This document shows, in pieces, positions 1 to 8,454 of a stretch of DNA of 64,000 nt (position 1 is its first letter; the number at the start of each line of letters is the position of its first letter). The notes under the pieces are model-generated. The model was not told where the DNA came from and did no database searches. It saw only the letters and a program-made list of their open reading frames with translations. The position numbers and the translations under genes are program-made. Origin of the DNA: Porphyromonas sp. oral taxon 275 (GTDB lineage: Bacteria > Bacteroidota > Bacteroidia > Bacteroidales > Porphyromonadaceae); assembly GCF_018127745.1 (NCBI RefSeq), contig NZ_CP072333.1, positions 2,116,922-2,180,921 on the forward strand, given 5' to 3'.

Positions 1-639
1 GAAGCTCCAACGTAGAAACCACTTCAAGAAGCTGAGCTGCTTCCTGATCGTGCTATTGCGCATCTCGCGTACTTCTCGGAGGTAGCGCACATACTCCGTC
101 AGACCAGCCTCGTTGAAGAAGGAGAAGCTAAGGTCTGCTAGGAAGGCTCTAAGGTGATTCTTCACCGCAACAAACTTCTCATAGGTGGCGTGCGTCCAGT
201 CGTTCTGCCGACCACAGACACGTACGAACTCATCAAAGGCCTTGTAGAACTCTGCCGAAGCATCAAGCTTTTCGGAAGTCTGCTCCTCTTGTACATCGTC
301 AGGGCGATGGCGGGCATTGAAGGCGCTCTTAACATCCACTGGGCTTGGCATGACCTCGGCCACTTCAAAGCGCTTGAAGATCTCTTGTATCTCGGTGTAG
401 TAACCCAAGAGAGCAGCGTTGATCTCTGAGGCTGATTGCTTAAGTTTGTTCGTGCATCCGTTCTTTACTCGTTGCTTGTCTGCATCCCATTTTGCCACAT
501 CGATACGATAGCCCGTAGTGAACTCTATCCGCTGGGAAGCAAAGTTCACTCGCATACGGATAGGGACGTTCTCAACGATCAGGATACCGTCCTTCTTACG
601 GCTCTCCAGAGCAAAGATGATATTGCGCTCGATATTCAT
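1..639 (-). CDS. Tyrosine site-specific recombinase, N-terminal part (cut by window edge)
   Basis: Reading leftward from the ATG at 637-639 gives 213 open codons that run off the window. The protein begins MNIERNIIFALESRKKDG and has the usual Bacteroidetes integrase start: an arm-type DNA-binding domain (about residues 1-90, with 'GYRIDVAKWD') followed by a SAM-like core-binding domain (about 115-213, with 'FDEFVRVCG' and 'RKQLSFLKWFLRW'). The catalytic R-H-R-Y domain lies outside the window. The family integrates phages, ICEs and genomic islands by site-specific recombination. A short inverted repeat (GGGTGT/ACACCC, 647-667) sits just upstream of the start and may be an operator. The gene lies about 160 bp from one copy of a 14-bp repeat that may be an att core. 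Base composition is AT-richer than the core genome. Confidence 0.85.
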   Translation of the reverse strand, partial: MNIERNIIFALESRKKDGILIVENVPIRMRVNFASQRIEFTTGYRIDVAKWDADKQRVKNGCTNKLKQSASEINAALLGYYTEIQEIFKRFEVAEVMPSPVDVKSAFNARHRPDDVQEEQTSEKLDASAEFYKAFDEFVRVCGRQNDWTHATYEKFVAVKNHLRAFLADLSFSFFNEAGLTEYVRYLREVREMRNSTIRKQLSFLKWFLRWSF

Positions 640-799
640 AATTCTCGGGTGTATAGTTTACACACCCAAAGATGCACCCAAATAAGGATATCGCAAAGGA
701 GATCCTTTGATACTCTACTTTAAGGCACCCACCCACATATACACTGATAAACAGCACTTTGACACCAAACAAGCATCTATGATAGTTCAAGAGAAAGAG

Positions 800-813
800 C
801 CTCTCTCTCCGCA
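800..813. repeat. Possible attachment-site core, left copy
   Basis: CCTCTCTCTCCGCA occurs here and again at 8391-8404. The sequence resembles the 3' end of a serine tRNA (acceptor strand TCTCTCC, discriminator G, then CA), a common integration target. No tRNA body lies next to either copy, as expected if the intact tRNA is outside the window to the left. The attachment role is inference. The repeat contains a CT run, which raises the chance of coincidence. Confidence 0.45.
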
Positions 814-843
814 ATAAACCTTGATTTTCAAGGATTTACGATT

Positions 844-867
844 TAAGTACACGAATAAGTACACGAA
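844..867. repeat. Tandem 12-bp direct repeat TAAGTACACGAA x2
   Basis: Two perfect adjacent copies lie at 844-855 and 856-867. A related motif (AAGTACACAAGTACA on the minus strand) occurs just upstream of cusA near 7566-7585. They may be arm-type integrase sites or regulator sites; nothing in the sequence decides this. Confidence 0.6.
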
Positions 868-899
868 AGCCCCAAAATTCATGCGATTTTGGGGCTTTT
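866..899. terminator. Bidirectional intrinsic terminator
   Basis: A perfect 13-bp stem, AAAGCCCCAAAAT at 866-878 with ATTTTGGGGCTTT at 886-898, has a 7-nt loop. It has A/T tracts on both sides, so it can act in both directions and would end leftward transcription from the copper operon before the integrase. Confidence 0.75.
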
Positions 900-910
900 C
901 CGTTCACCTT

Positions 911-1114
911 CTACCATCCTCCCATCAACGCCTTTGTGAGACGCTTGATGTGGTCAGCCTGCCTGTTTATGATGTCATCCTTCTCCTCAACAAGCTCCTG
1001 CAACTGCTCTACCCTCCGCAATAGCTCTGCATGCTGGTCGCACTGATATGCCCCCCCAAATGTTGGTATAAGAACAGACCAACCGTCGAATAGAGGACGA
1101 TGATAATCGTTCCT
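911..1114 (-). pseudogene. Remnant of a small coiled-coil protein gene
   Basis: A leftward frame is open for 67 codons between a TAA (1115-1117) and a TAG (911-913) but contains no ATG. Its product would end LLRRVEQLQELVEEKD...IKRLTKALMGGW, with heptad-like spacing of leucines typical of a short coiled coil. Such tails are found on small HTH proteins of mobile elements, but no HTH is left here. The call rests on the protein-like composition of the frame and the missing start. A non-canonical start or chance cannot be excluded. Confidence 0.35.
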
Positions 1115-1144
1115 TTATGCGCCAGTTGGTCTGATATTTACTGC

Positions 1145-1474
1145 TTACTTACGATATTTACAGCATCCAGGGAGTTTGTCATAAGTGGCTTGTGAGGCTT
1201 TTATATTGCCGCTATCGTGGCCTGAAGCCGCTACCGCTTTTTGCACTTTCTTGGTATCTGTCTTGGTGTTGTCATACACAAGGGTGAGCTTTTGCGCTTT
1301 AAGGTTCCAGGTAGCTGATAGAACTCCAGAAACAGATTTAGCCGCTTTTTCTATGCGTGGCTTACACATTTCACTACAGTTCCCGTTTACAGGGATTTCT
1401 GTTTTCACTGTTTTGGCCTGCATAGTTGTGCTCATGGCAACAACAGTAAGCATTGTTAAAATCACTTTCTTCAT
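1145..1474 (-). CDS. Small secreted heavy-metal-associated (HMA-like) protein
   Basis: This 109-aa protein has an N-terminal signal peptide (about residues 1-20, ending MQA) and a ferredoxin-like HMA domain. The metal site is C33-S-E-M-C37, a Cys-x3-Cys variant of the usual CxxC. A second Cys pair lies in the tail 'GCCKYRK'. Proteins of this kind bind Cu(I) or similar soft metals in the periplasm and may pass them to efflux systems. It is the last gene of a leftward operon and begins 17 nt after the cusB stop codon, which supports a copper/silver resistance role. Substrate assignment is inferred from context. Confidence 0.85.
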   Translation of the reverse strand: MKKVILTMLTVVAMSTTMQAKTVKTEIPVNGNCSEMCKPRIEKAAKSVSGVLSATWNLKAQKLTLVYDNTKTDTKKVQKAVAASGHDSGNIKASQATYDKLPGCCKYRK

Positions 1475-1491
1475 TTTCTTGTTATATTAAG

Positions 1492-2763
1492 TTATTGATC
1501 CATCATACTTTCTTTGCCAGCCAGCTGTGCACTGGCATCAACAGCGAAGGTTCCATTCGTCACAATCTCTTCGCCTTCAGCCAAACCATCCGTGATGACA
1601 TAGCCATTGGATAGCGAAGGACCTAATGTTACACGTCGTAATCTGAAGGTAGCTTGCGTTTCTCCCGTGTCTTTTACATAGACAATACTTCTTTTTCCTG
1701 TCCACATCACGGCACTCTTTGGCACGATAATCTCACCATGGTATTGCTTCATATTAGCCACAATGTTGCCAGTCAAGGTCATTTCGGGCTTAAACCATCC
1801 ATTTGTATTATTCATTTCTACGCGCACACCAGCTGTCCTACTGGAAGAATCAATCATGGGATCTACGAAACTTACGCTACCTGTGAACACTTCTCCAGGC
1901 ATTGCTTCGGTAGTAAAGTGAATCTTTTCGCCAACATGAATAAATGGTAAGTCGCTTTCATATGCTTGGAACATGGCCCAAACCTTACCGAGATTTGCAA
2001 TCTTCATCAACACTTGTCCTTGTTTGACATAGTCACCTTGATTGATATTCTTTTGAATCACAGTGCCCGAAGTATTTGCCTTCAGCGTGGTGTAGGGAGA
2101 GGCTTTGCGTGTATGCATCAGTTGATTAATCTGTTCTTCCGTAATATTCAGCAGTCTAAGCTTCTCAATAGCTGCGTCAATCAGCGGTTTCTTTTGGGGC
2201 GATTCAGGGAAGTTCAGTGCTGCAATCAGTTCTTGTTCAATGGCGTATAGCGTCGGAGAATAGATTACAGCCAATGCTTGTCCACGACTAACACGGTCGC
2301 CCGACGCATTGATCAATAGTTTCTCGATGCGTCCTTCCACGTAAGATGACTGCGTTTGTTCTAAGCGCTGGTCGGGCAATATCTTCCCGAATAGGCGCAC
2401 TTCTTTGTTTGTTGCTCCGCTGCCAACAACCTCTGTCTCGATATTTGCCAATGCCACGGCCTCATCACTCATCACAATAGCATTGGAGTCGGTTGTTGTT
2501 GCGCTTTGCTTTTCATCGTTGACAGGGATAAGATCCATCCCACAGATGGGGCATTTCCCGGGGTGATCCTGTCTCACTTGTGGGTGCATGGAGCAGGTAT
2601 ACATCGTTTTTCCTCCCGAATGTTGGTGTGTATCTGTTGCGTGAGTGGTGCGGAAGAGGAGCCACCCTAATAGGAGTCCTATCGTCAGCGCAGCGGCAAA
2701 CGATAGCAGGATATGTTTTCTTATAAAATCTTTCATCATCTTTTGCTTCTTTTGGCTATACAT
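1492..2763 (-). CDS. cusB: CusB-type efflux RND periplasmic adaptor with heavy-metal-binding domain
   Basis: This 423-aa membrane-fusion protein has an N-terminal membrane anchor (about residues 18-37), a histidine-rich linker, and a short heavy-metal-binding domain at about 54-80 (YTCSMHPQ...CPICGMDLIP) that is typical of CusB/CzcB proteins. The lipoyl-like and beta-barrel adaptor domains follow. In the family the adaptor links the inner-membrane RND pump to the outer-membrane channel and delivers Cu(I)/Ag(I). It lies 4 nt after cusC and 17 nt before the HMA gene, in one operon. An internal start at Met9/Met10 (MMKDF) would trim the hydrophilic N-terminus and is equally possible. Confidence 0.92.
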   Translation of the reverse strand: MYSQKKQKMMKDFIRKHILLSFAAALTIGLLLGWLLFRTTHATDTHQHSGGKTMYTCSMHPQVRQDHPGKCPICGMDLIPVNDEKQSATTTDSNAIVMSDEAVALANIETEVVGSGATNKEVRLFGKILPDQRLEQTQSSYVEGRIEKLLINASGDRVSRGQALAVIYSPTLYAIEQELIAALNFPESPQKKPLIDAAIEKLRLLNITEEQINQLMHTRKASPYTTLKANTSGTVIQKNINQGDYVKQGQVLMKIANLGKVWAMFQAYESDLPFIHVGEKIHFTTEAMPGEVFTGSVSFVDPMIDSSSRTAGVRVEMNNTNGWFKPEMTLTGNIVANMKQYHGEIIVPKSAVMWTGKRSIVYVKDTGETQATFRLRRVTLGPSLSNGYVITDGLAEGEEIVTNGTFAVDASAQLAGKESMMDQ

Positions 2764-2767
2764 TCTT

Positions 2768-4015
2768 TTACTTCACATCGCGTGCAAGGAGCTGGATAGC
2801 CTCTGCTGTGATGGTGTTATATTGCGCATTGGCTTCGGCTTTTAAGAGGTCGTAGTCGATGCTTTCGCGTGTCGTTTGAAGAATATCTGTGAGCGATGCC
2901 GCCCCCGTAGCATATTCTTTTTGCATCAGTTCGAGCGTTCTGTTGAGCAAACTCACCTCACTCTCATAAAGCTTCAATTTGCGTTTTATATCGTCAGCAC
3001 GCTGTTCAATGCTGAGATATGTGCTTTGAAGTGCATCCAACTGACTTTGATAATTGTAGGCTGCGCTACGTTCCATGAGTTGTGCACTACGGATAGCCGA
3101 CGTAATCTTTTTGCGATAAACGGGGATTGTGACGCTCAGCATGGCCATCACCATATCTTTTCCGTTCATGTTGGGCTCCATTGGCATGTCAACTTTCCCA
3201 TTGAGCATATATTGAAGTCCCACACCTATCATGGGCATACCTTTTGCTCTGGCCTGCTCTTCTTGTGATTTAAACGCCTTTTGGATAGCCGAATACTGTG
3301 CGAGTTTGGGATTGTTTCGTTCAATCTCTGTCCAATTAAAGGTGGGCATCTGCCGTAATGGGATGGAATCGGGTAGGGACAAAGCTACATCTGGCTGCCG
3401 ATGCAGCGTGATATTAAACTGCTGCTTTTGTAAAGTCAGTTGGGTTTCAAGACTTTCCGTTTGTTCTTTCAATCGCTCCTCTTCTGCATCAAGGCGTAAT
3501 TGGTCACTCATTTTCGTGTTACGCCCTGAAGTATAGTTCTTATAAAGATAGATAGCCACCTTTTTAATATCGTTTAAAAGCGCGCGTTTCTGTTTTACAG
3601 CTTTCACCTTTTCTTGCGTTGCGAGTATGGAATACCATTGTTTCTCAACGTCGAAAGCTAACGATAAGCTTTTTTCGCGAAACTTCTGGTAGGACTCTTG
3701 CGCTTTATATTCCATTTGTTCGCGACCTGCTTTCAGTGTGCCAAACCATGGAAACATCTGCATAATGGTTATAGTTGTACGCTGTTTTCCAAGGCCGACA
3801 CTTAGCTGTGGATCGCTCAAGACACCCGCACCTTGCGCATTGGCCATTTGCGCCTGATAGGCCTGATATTCACTCTTCAGACCGGGATTGTTGCGTATTG
3901 CTTCGGCAATATACACGGCCAAACTATCTTCTTTATTGTCTATTCCTGTCGCATGAGCACTGCCATAGCAGGCGAATAGTCCTATGCATAGGAAATATAA
4001 AATCTTATTCTTCAT
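2768..4015 (-). CDS. cusC: CusC/TolC-type outer-membrane efflux channel
   Basis: An outer-membrane factor of about 415 aa. The chosen start (MKNKILYFLCIGLFACYG) gives a clean signal peptide; the frame is open to 4033, with extra ATGs at 4033 and 4021. The rest is rich in long amphipathic helices with two OEP-type repeats, for example 'EANAQYNTITAEAIQLL' at the end. The family forms trimeric channels that span the outer membrane and periplasm. The start overlaps the end of cusA by 11 nt, suggesting translational coupling, and cusB follows after 4 nt. It would export metal handed over by CusA/CusB. Confidence 0.9.
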   Translation of the reverse strand: MKNKILYFLCIGLFACYGSAHATGIDNKEDSLAVYIAEAIRNNPGLKSEYQAYQAQMANAQGAGVLSDPQLSVGLGKQRTTITIMQMFPWFGTLKAGREQMEYKAQESYQKFREKSLSLAFDVEKQWYSILATQEKVKAVKQKRALLNDIKKVAIYLYKNYTSGRNTKMSDQLRLDAEEERLKEQTESLETQLTLQKQQFNITLHRQPDVALSLPDSIPLRQMPTFNWTEIERNNPKLAQYSAIQKAFKSQEEQARAKGMPMIGVGLQYMLNGKVDMPMEPNMNGKDMVMAMLSVTIPVYRKKITSAIRSAQLMERSAAYNYQSQLDALQSTYLSIEQRADDIKRKLKLYESEVSLLNRTLELMQKEYATGAASLTDILQTTRESIDYDLLKAEANAQYNTITAEAIQLLARDVK

Positions 4016-7000
4016 GCTCATTTTTGTTTGCAATCATACTTTTCTTTTGTTCACGTTTCAAGGCCGATTCACGCCACCAGCATTGGAAAACTGGCACAAC
4101 AAACATTGTCATGGTCTGTATTAACATGCCGCCAAAGGTAGGAATGCTCATCGGAACCATAATATCTGAGCCCTTTCCTGTGGATGAAAGCACGGGCAAT
4201 AGCGCAATAAGTGTTGTCGCAGTGGTCATTGCTGCTGGGCGAACACGCTTCATTCCGGCTTCAACAACAGCCTCGCGAATCTCTAAAGGACTATGGGGTT
4301 GTCGTTTTAAGAACACCTGATGGATGTAGGTTCCCATCAAAACACCATCGTCTGTAGCGATGCCAAAGAGTGCGATAAAGCCTACCCAAACGGCAACACT
4401 GAGGTTGATTTGTCCCATACCAAAGAGGGTTCGCATATTCACTCCCGCGATATTGAAGTTAAAAAACCAGTCTTGTCCGTAGAGCCAAATCAGGATAAAG
4501 CCGCCCGCAAAGGCTACAAAAACACCCGAGAAGTGTATCATTGAGGCCATGACGCTTTTAAATTGGAAGAAAAGGATCAAGAAAATGAGAATCAACGTAA
4601 TAGGAATGACTACCTGAAGGCGTTCTGCAGCATGAATCTGTTGTTCGTAAGTGCCCGTAAATTTATACGTGACACCCTTAGAAAGTTTAATCTTTCCATG
4701 AGCTACAAGCTCGTCAATGTGTTTTTGAGCTGCATGAACAACATCCACTTCTGCCTTGTTTCCCACCTTATCAAACGTGACATAACCCATTAAAAACGTG
4801 TTTTCACTCTGAATCATCGTCGCGCCTTTGACGAAATCAAAGGTTGCCAGTTCACCCAAAGGAATTTGTGTTCCTTCGGCTGTTGGGACAAGTATTCCGT
4901 TTAACACATCGGGGTCGTCTCGCAATTCACGTGCATAACGCACACGAATAGGGAATCGTTCGCGCCCCTCAACGGTGCTTCCTTCAGGCATTCCACCGAT
5001 AGCTGTCTCGATAACACTTTGCACAGTCCCCACTTGAATGCCATAACGTCCGAGTTTTTCTCTGTCGAGATGAATCTCTATATAAGGTGCTCCTTCTGCA
5101 CGATCATAATACACAGAGGATGAGTTGATGTCGGGTATCGCTTTCAAAGCCTTCTCCATTTGCAAGCCTGCCTGCTCAATCGAAGCCAAATCAGGACCAT
5201 ATATCTTTAATCCCATAGGGGCTTTCATCCCCGTTGACAGCATCACTTGCCGAGTTGCAATGGGTTGTAGTTTCGGACTTCCTGTCAATCCCGGGAGATT
5301 AGCGGCCTTAACAATCTCTTCCCAAATGTCATCTTCGTTTTTAATCTCGTCTCTCCACAGACGTATATAGTCGCCATTCTTGTCGCGAATGCGTTTACCA
5401 TCATCGTCCAATTGGTATTCGGGTTTGTAGTTGATGGTTATCTCATACATTTGAATGGGTGCCGGGTCGAGAGCACTTTCCACACGTCCCCATTTACCAA
5501 CAACCGATTCTACTTCGGGAATGGCTTTTATGCGCTGGCCCAAAATCTTGCAATTCTGTATATTTTCCTCAACACCACTGTGGGGCATACTTGTGGGCAT
5601 GAGCATGAAAGTGCCTTCATCTAAGGTGGGCATGAACTCACTTCCCGTCTTTGTCCAAATCATTCCGCCGGCAATCAGGGTTAATATGGGGATAGACATA
5701 AACTTCCATCGGTGGTTTAAACACCAACGAAGGATTTGCTCATACTTGAGCACTAGAAGCCAAAGGATAGATAGGATGGCCCCCACAGTAACGATAACGA
5801 ACAGTAAATTGAGTAACATTCCATTCTGTGGCCCTAAAGGAAGCCACACACTTGAAAGCTCATAGGTAGCTAAAAGCACCACAATGGCAATAATCAGCAT
5901 GTTGGTGCTGACTGTCCAATGCATGATTTTGAAGGTGCGCGGCACTCGTTTTTTTAAAATTTTCAATGCCCATCGTTTTGGAATCCTTAGTGAGAAAATC
6001 CAGTAAGCTAACGTCGGGAGGATTAAAATGCCTAAAAGCAGGGCCAATAATAGGGCAAAAGTCTTTGTGAAAGCCAATGGATGAAACATCTTTCCCTCTT
6101 GTGCCTGCATGGCAAATACGGGTAGAAAGCTGATAACCGTAGTGCCCATGCCCGTCATAACTGCCCCCGAAACCTCATGAACAGCATTCAAAATCAATGC
6201 TTCTAATTGCTTACCGCGGGCATTGGGAGCAGTGCTCAGATGACGAACCACATTTTCCATGAACACAACTCCTACGTCAACCATCACACCAATGGCTATA
6301 GCGATACCACTGAGTGCCACGATATTGGCTTCAATCCCGAAGAGTTTCATGATGATAAACGTGGTTAATACAGCCAAAGGCAGCATGGTTGCAATCACGA
6401 AAGAAGCGCGTAGGTTGAGCACCAGGATAAGAACAACAATGATACAGATGAGAATTTCGTGCATCAGTGAGCTCTCAAGTGTGCCAATCGTCTCTTTAAT
6501 CAATCTGGTACGGTCGTAAAAAGGTACGACGGTGACGCGTGATTTAGAGCCATCTTTTAACGTTTTCTCAGGCAGCCCCCCTTGCATTTCGGCAATCTTT
6601 GCTTTCACATTGTTGATGACGTCCATGGGATTACTGCCGTTACGTGCCACGACAACGCCGCCCACAGCCTCTTGCCCTTCCTTGTCAAGTCCGCCACGTC
6701 TGTCGCCGGGTCCAAACGAAACCTTAGCCACATCCTTAACTCTTACGGCCACACCATGGCGATCTGTGATGGCAGCCTCTTCCAAATCTTTCAGCTTTTT
6801 GACGTAACCGAGGCCGCGAATCAAATATTCTGCGCGGTTCACTTCCATTGTTCCCGCGCCTACATCGATATTCGAATTCTTCACAGCCAACATGACTTGT
6901 ACGAGATTCAGGCCGTAAGCGCGCATGGCTTCGGGATTGAGATCGACCTGATATTCTTTTACATAACCACCTACTGAAGCCACTTCACTGACCCCTTCGG

Positions 7001-7565
7001 CCGAACTTAATTGGTATCTTACATAGTAATCTTGAATGGTTCTCAATTCCTGGGGATCCCAACCACCGGCAGGTTTCCCCGTTTTGGGGTTTCGTCCTTC
7101 GAGCGTATACCAATAAATTTGGCCTAATGCCGTGGCATCTGGCCCGAGTGTTGGTTTCACTCCTTCGGGCAATAAACCGGCAGAAAGCGAGTTAAGTTTT
7201 TCCAAAATGCGTGACCGGCTCCAATAAAAGTCGACACCATCATTAAAAATAATATAGATAAATGACATGCCGAACATCGACGTTGACCGAATGGTCTTGA
7301 CACCGGGAATTCCTAATAATGCCGTTGTTAGGGGGTATGTGACTTGCTCTTGAATATCTTTTGGCGAGCGCCCCATCCAATCTGTTGCGATGATTTGTTG
7401 GTTATCACCAATGTCGGGGATAGCATCTACAGCCACAGGATTGCGTGGTATGAAACCGCTATGCCAGTTAAAGGGGACGGTAGACAGCCCACCTATTATA
7501 ATCAATATCAACACAAGTGCCGTGATTAAACGGTTGTGAAGAAAGTATCCAATAATTTTGTGCAT
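4005..7565 (-). CDS. cusA: CusA-type heavy-metal RND efflux pump
   Basis: This 1186-aa inner-membrane pump is the first gene of the leftward operon. The TM4 motif AIAIGVMVDVGVVFMEN (about 432-448) carries the proton-relay Asp and Glu and fits the Cu/Ag (HME4-like) subgroup better than the Zn/Co/Cd subgroup. The substrate-path Met of the MLxTG motif is present (QVMLSTGMKAP, about 783). The protein is longer than E. coli CusA (about 1047 aa) mainly because of extra hydrophobic segments at about 535-625, between the two halves. Together with cusC, cusB and the HMA protein it would expel Cu(I)/Ag(I) from the periplasm or cytoplasm. A ribosome-binding-like AAGGAGG lies some 40 nt upstream. No regulator gene is intact nearby. 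Confidence 0.95.
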   Translation of the reverse strand: MHKIIGYFLHNRLITALVLILIIIGGLSTVPFNWHSGFIPRNPVAVDAIPDIGDNQQIIATDWMGRSPKDIQEQVTYPLTTALLGIPGVKTIRSTSMFGMSFIYIIFNDGVDFYWSRSRILEKLNSLSAGLLPEGVKPTLGPDATALGQIYWYTLEGRNPKTGKPAGGWDPQELRTIQDYYVRYQLSSAEGVSEVASVGGYVKEYQVDLNPEAMRAYGLNLVQVMLAVKNSNIDVGAGTMEVNRAEYLIRGLGYVKKLKDLEEAAITDRHGVAVRVKDVAKVSFGPGDRRGGLDKEGQEAVGGVVVARNGSNPMDVINNVKAKIAEMQGGLPEKTLKDGSKSRVTVVPFYDRTRLIKETIGTLESSLMHEILICIIVVLILVLNLRASFVIATMLPLAVLTTFIIMKLFGIEANIVALSGIAIAIGVMVDVGVVFMENVVRHLSTAPNARGKQLEALILNAVHEVSGAVMTGMGTTVISFLPVFAMQAQEGKMFHPLAFTKTFALLLALLLGILILPTLAYWIFSLRIPKRWALKILKKRVPRTFKIMHWTVSTNMLIIAIVVLLATYELSSVWLPLGPQNGMLLNLLFVIVTVGAILSILWLLVLKYEQILRWCLNHRWKFMSIPILTLIAGGMIWTKTGSEFMPTLDEGTFMLMPTSMPHSGVEENIQNCKILGQRIKAIPEVESVVGKWGRVESALDPAPIQMYEITINYKPEYQLDDDGKRIRDKNGDYIRLWRDEIKNEDDIWEEIVKAANLPGLTGSPKLQPIATRQVMLSTGMKAPMGLKIYGPDLASIEQAGLQMEKALKAIPDINSSSVYYDRAEGAPYIEIHLDREKLGRYGIQVGTVQSVIETAIGGMPEGSTVEGRERFPIRVRYARELRDDPDVLNGILVPTAEGTQIPLGELATFDFVKGATMIQSENTFLMGYVTFDKVGNKAEVDVVHAAQKHIDELVAHGKIKLSKGVTYKFTGTYEQQIHAAERLQVVIPITLILIFLILFFQFKSVMASMIHFSGVFVAFAGGFILIWLYGQDWFFNFNIAGVNMRTLFGMGQINLSVAVWVGFIALFGIATDDGVLMGTYIHQVFLKRQPHSPLEIREAVVEAGMKRVRPAAMTTATTLIALLPVLSSTGKGSDIMVPMSIPTFGGMLIQTMTMFVVPVFQCWWRESALKREQKKSMIANKNEHEE

Positions 7566-7680
7566 TGAATGTACTTGTGTACTTGTTATTTAACGACCTG
7601 ATTTACCTCCTTATTTGCGAAGAGAGAGGGACTATACCGACGAAGCGTACAGCCCCATTATCACTTTTTAGGCAGTTTTA

Positions 7681-7688
7681 CAAATTTA
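7681..7688 (-). promoter_or_regulatory. Candidate -7 box for the copper operon
   Basis: TAAATTTG on the minus strand matches the Bacteroidetes TAnnTTTG -7 element, 116 nt upstream of the cusA start. No TTTG box lies at the expected -33 distance, so the call is weak. Confidence 0.35.
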
Positions 7689-7717
7689 CAAGTGCTAAGA
7701 TAATACGTATGCTTGAA

Positions 7718-7919
7718 TTATCCAAGCATTTCTCCGATATTTTTTATCCCAGTTGCCTTTACAATCGTTTTCTGGACCTCTTGAAACGCATTATACTTAT
7801 CAAATAGACTCCCAGCGAGAGATTGCACTTGAGGAAACACCGAGTTTTCCAGCAAGATACTCTTGAGAGATGCCTTTTTCCAGGCGATTTTCCCTCAAAA
7901 TCTGGAGTAACTCTTTCAT
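7718..7919 (-). pseudogene. Broken XRE-family HTH regulator
   Basis: An ATG at 7917-7919 opens a 39-codon frame: MKELLQILRENRLEKG, then SQEYLAGKLGVSSSAISRWE, a clear XRE/HTH_3 helix-turn-helix. It stops at TGA (7800-7802) just where the domain should go on. The adjacent frame continues from 7804 as FDKYNAFQEVQKTIVKATG to a TAA at 7718-7720. This looks like one short regulator gene broken by an internal deletion or frameshift. The same frame is open upstream to a TAG, and beyond that TAG to about 8075 (MMKRSAQSLSYVGP), so the decayed gene may have been longer. It may be the former regulator of the island. Confidence 0.6.
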
Positions 7920-8112
7920 ATAGTCAAAGTTATAAACGCATCCTAGCTCAACCAATCCGTTTCGTGCAAGTTTGTGCGCCTAATGCAAGAGGTCTTGCAT
8001 CAGATGCAACATGATGCTATGTCGGGCTGCAATGGGACCAACATAAGATAGGGACTGAGCAGATCTTTTCATCATAAGTGCACGTGAATTTTCCCTAGCT
8101 ACCCAGGAGACA

Positions 8113-8162
8113 CTGGTGCACGGTGCAAGCCCCCTATATATAGGGCTTGCACCGTGCACCAG
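8113..8162. repeat. 20-bp perfect inverted repeat with 10-nt TA-rich centre
   Basis: CTGGTGCACGGTGCAAGCCC (8113-8132) is followed by CCTATATATA and then its exact reverse complement (8143-8162). It is far longer than a normal operator and lacks the T-tract of a terminator. It may be a mobile-element end, a cruciform or a recombination site. Confidence 0.8.
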
Positions 8163-8390
8163 ACTGTGTAGCAGGGGCCTGAGTAAATGCTTATTATAGA
8201 GGAGCTTTGCTTATCGTTCGTTTTTCTATACCTTTGTAACTAGGAAAAGAGAGCTGTTGCGCTTTCAATAGTCCGTCAGAATGGTAGTCAAGAGTCGGTC
8301 AAAAAACTGCTACATTTTTGCTACACTACCGATTGACTGGATTAGATAGACATCTGTGATACAACGAGATAAAGGGGAATGGTACATTTC

Positions 8391-8404
8391 CCTCTCTCTC
8401 CGCA
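8391..8404. repeat. Possible attachment-site core, right copy
   Basis: CCTCTCTCTCCGCA is identical to 800-813. It is followed within 3 bp by a strong terminator hairpin, the arrangement expected downstream of a tRNA gene whose 3' end was the integration target. Core-like GC content starts immediately to the right. Confidence 0.45.
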
Positions 8405-8406
8405 GC

Positions 8407-8447
8407 AAGGGTGTAAACCGACGGCAACGTGGTTTACACCCTTTTCC
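8407..8447 (+). terminator. Intrinsic terminator
   Basis: A perfect 13-bp stem, AAGGGTGTAAACC (8407-8419) with GGTTTACACCCTT (8431-8443), has an 11-nt loop and is followed by TTCC. It may be the original terminator of a tRNA gene displaced by island integration. Confidence 0.7.
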
Positions 8448-8454
8448 TATATCT

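Larger units (their letters stand above)
640..1144. other. Gap between integrase and copper operon
   Basis: No intact gene is seen. The stretch holds one copy of a 14-bp repeat (800-813), a tandem 12-bp repeat (844-867), a strong bidirectional hairpin terminator (866-898) and a leftward open frame without an ATG (911-1114) that looks like a gene remnant. Confidence 0.6.

Noticed and set aside
1075..1133. Inverted repeat CAGACCAAC...GTTGGTCTG as an insertion-sequence scar
   Set aside because: Only 9 bp match around a 41-nt loop; too short to support an element or a terminator.
8340..8404. tRNA gene ending at the right repeat copy
   Set aside because: No T-arm, anticodon arm or matching acceptor strand lies upstream; only the 14-bp 3'-end-like core is present.
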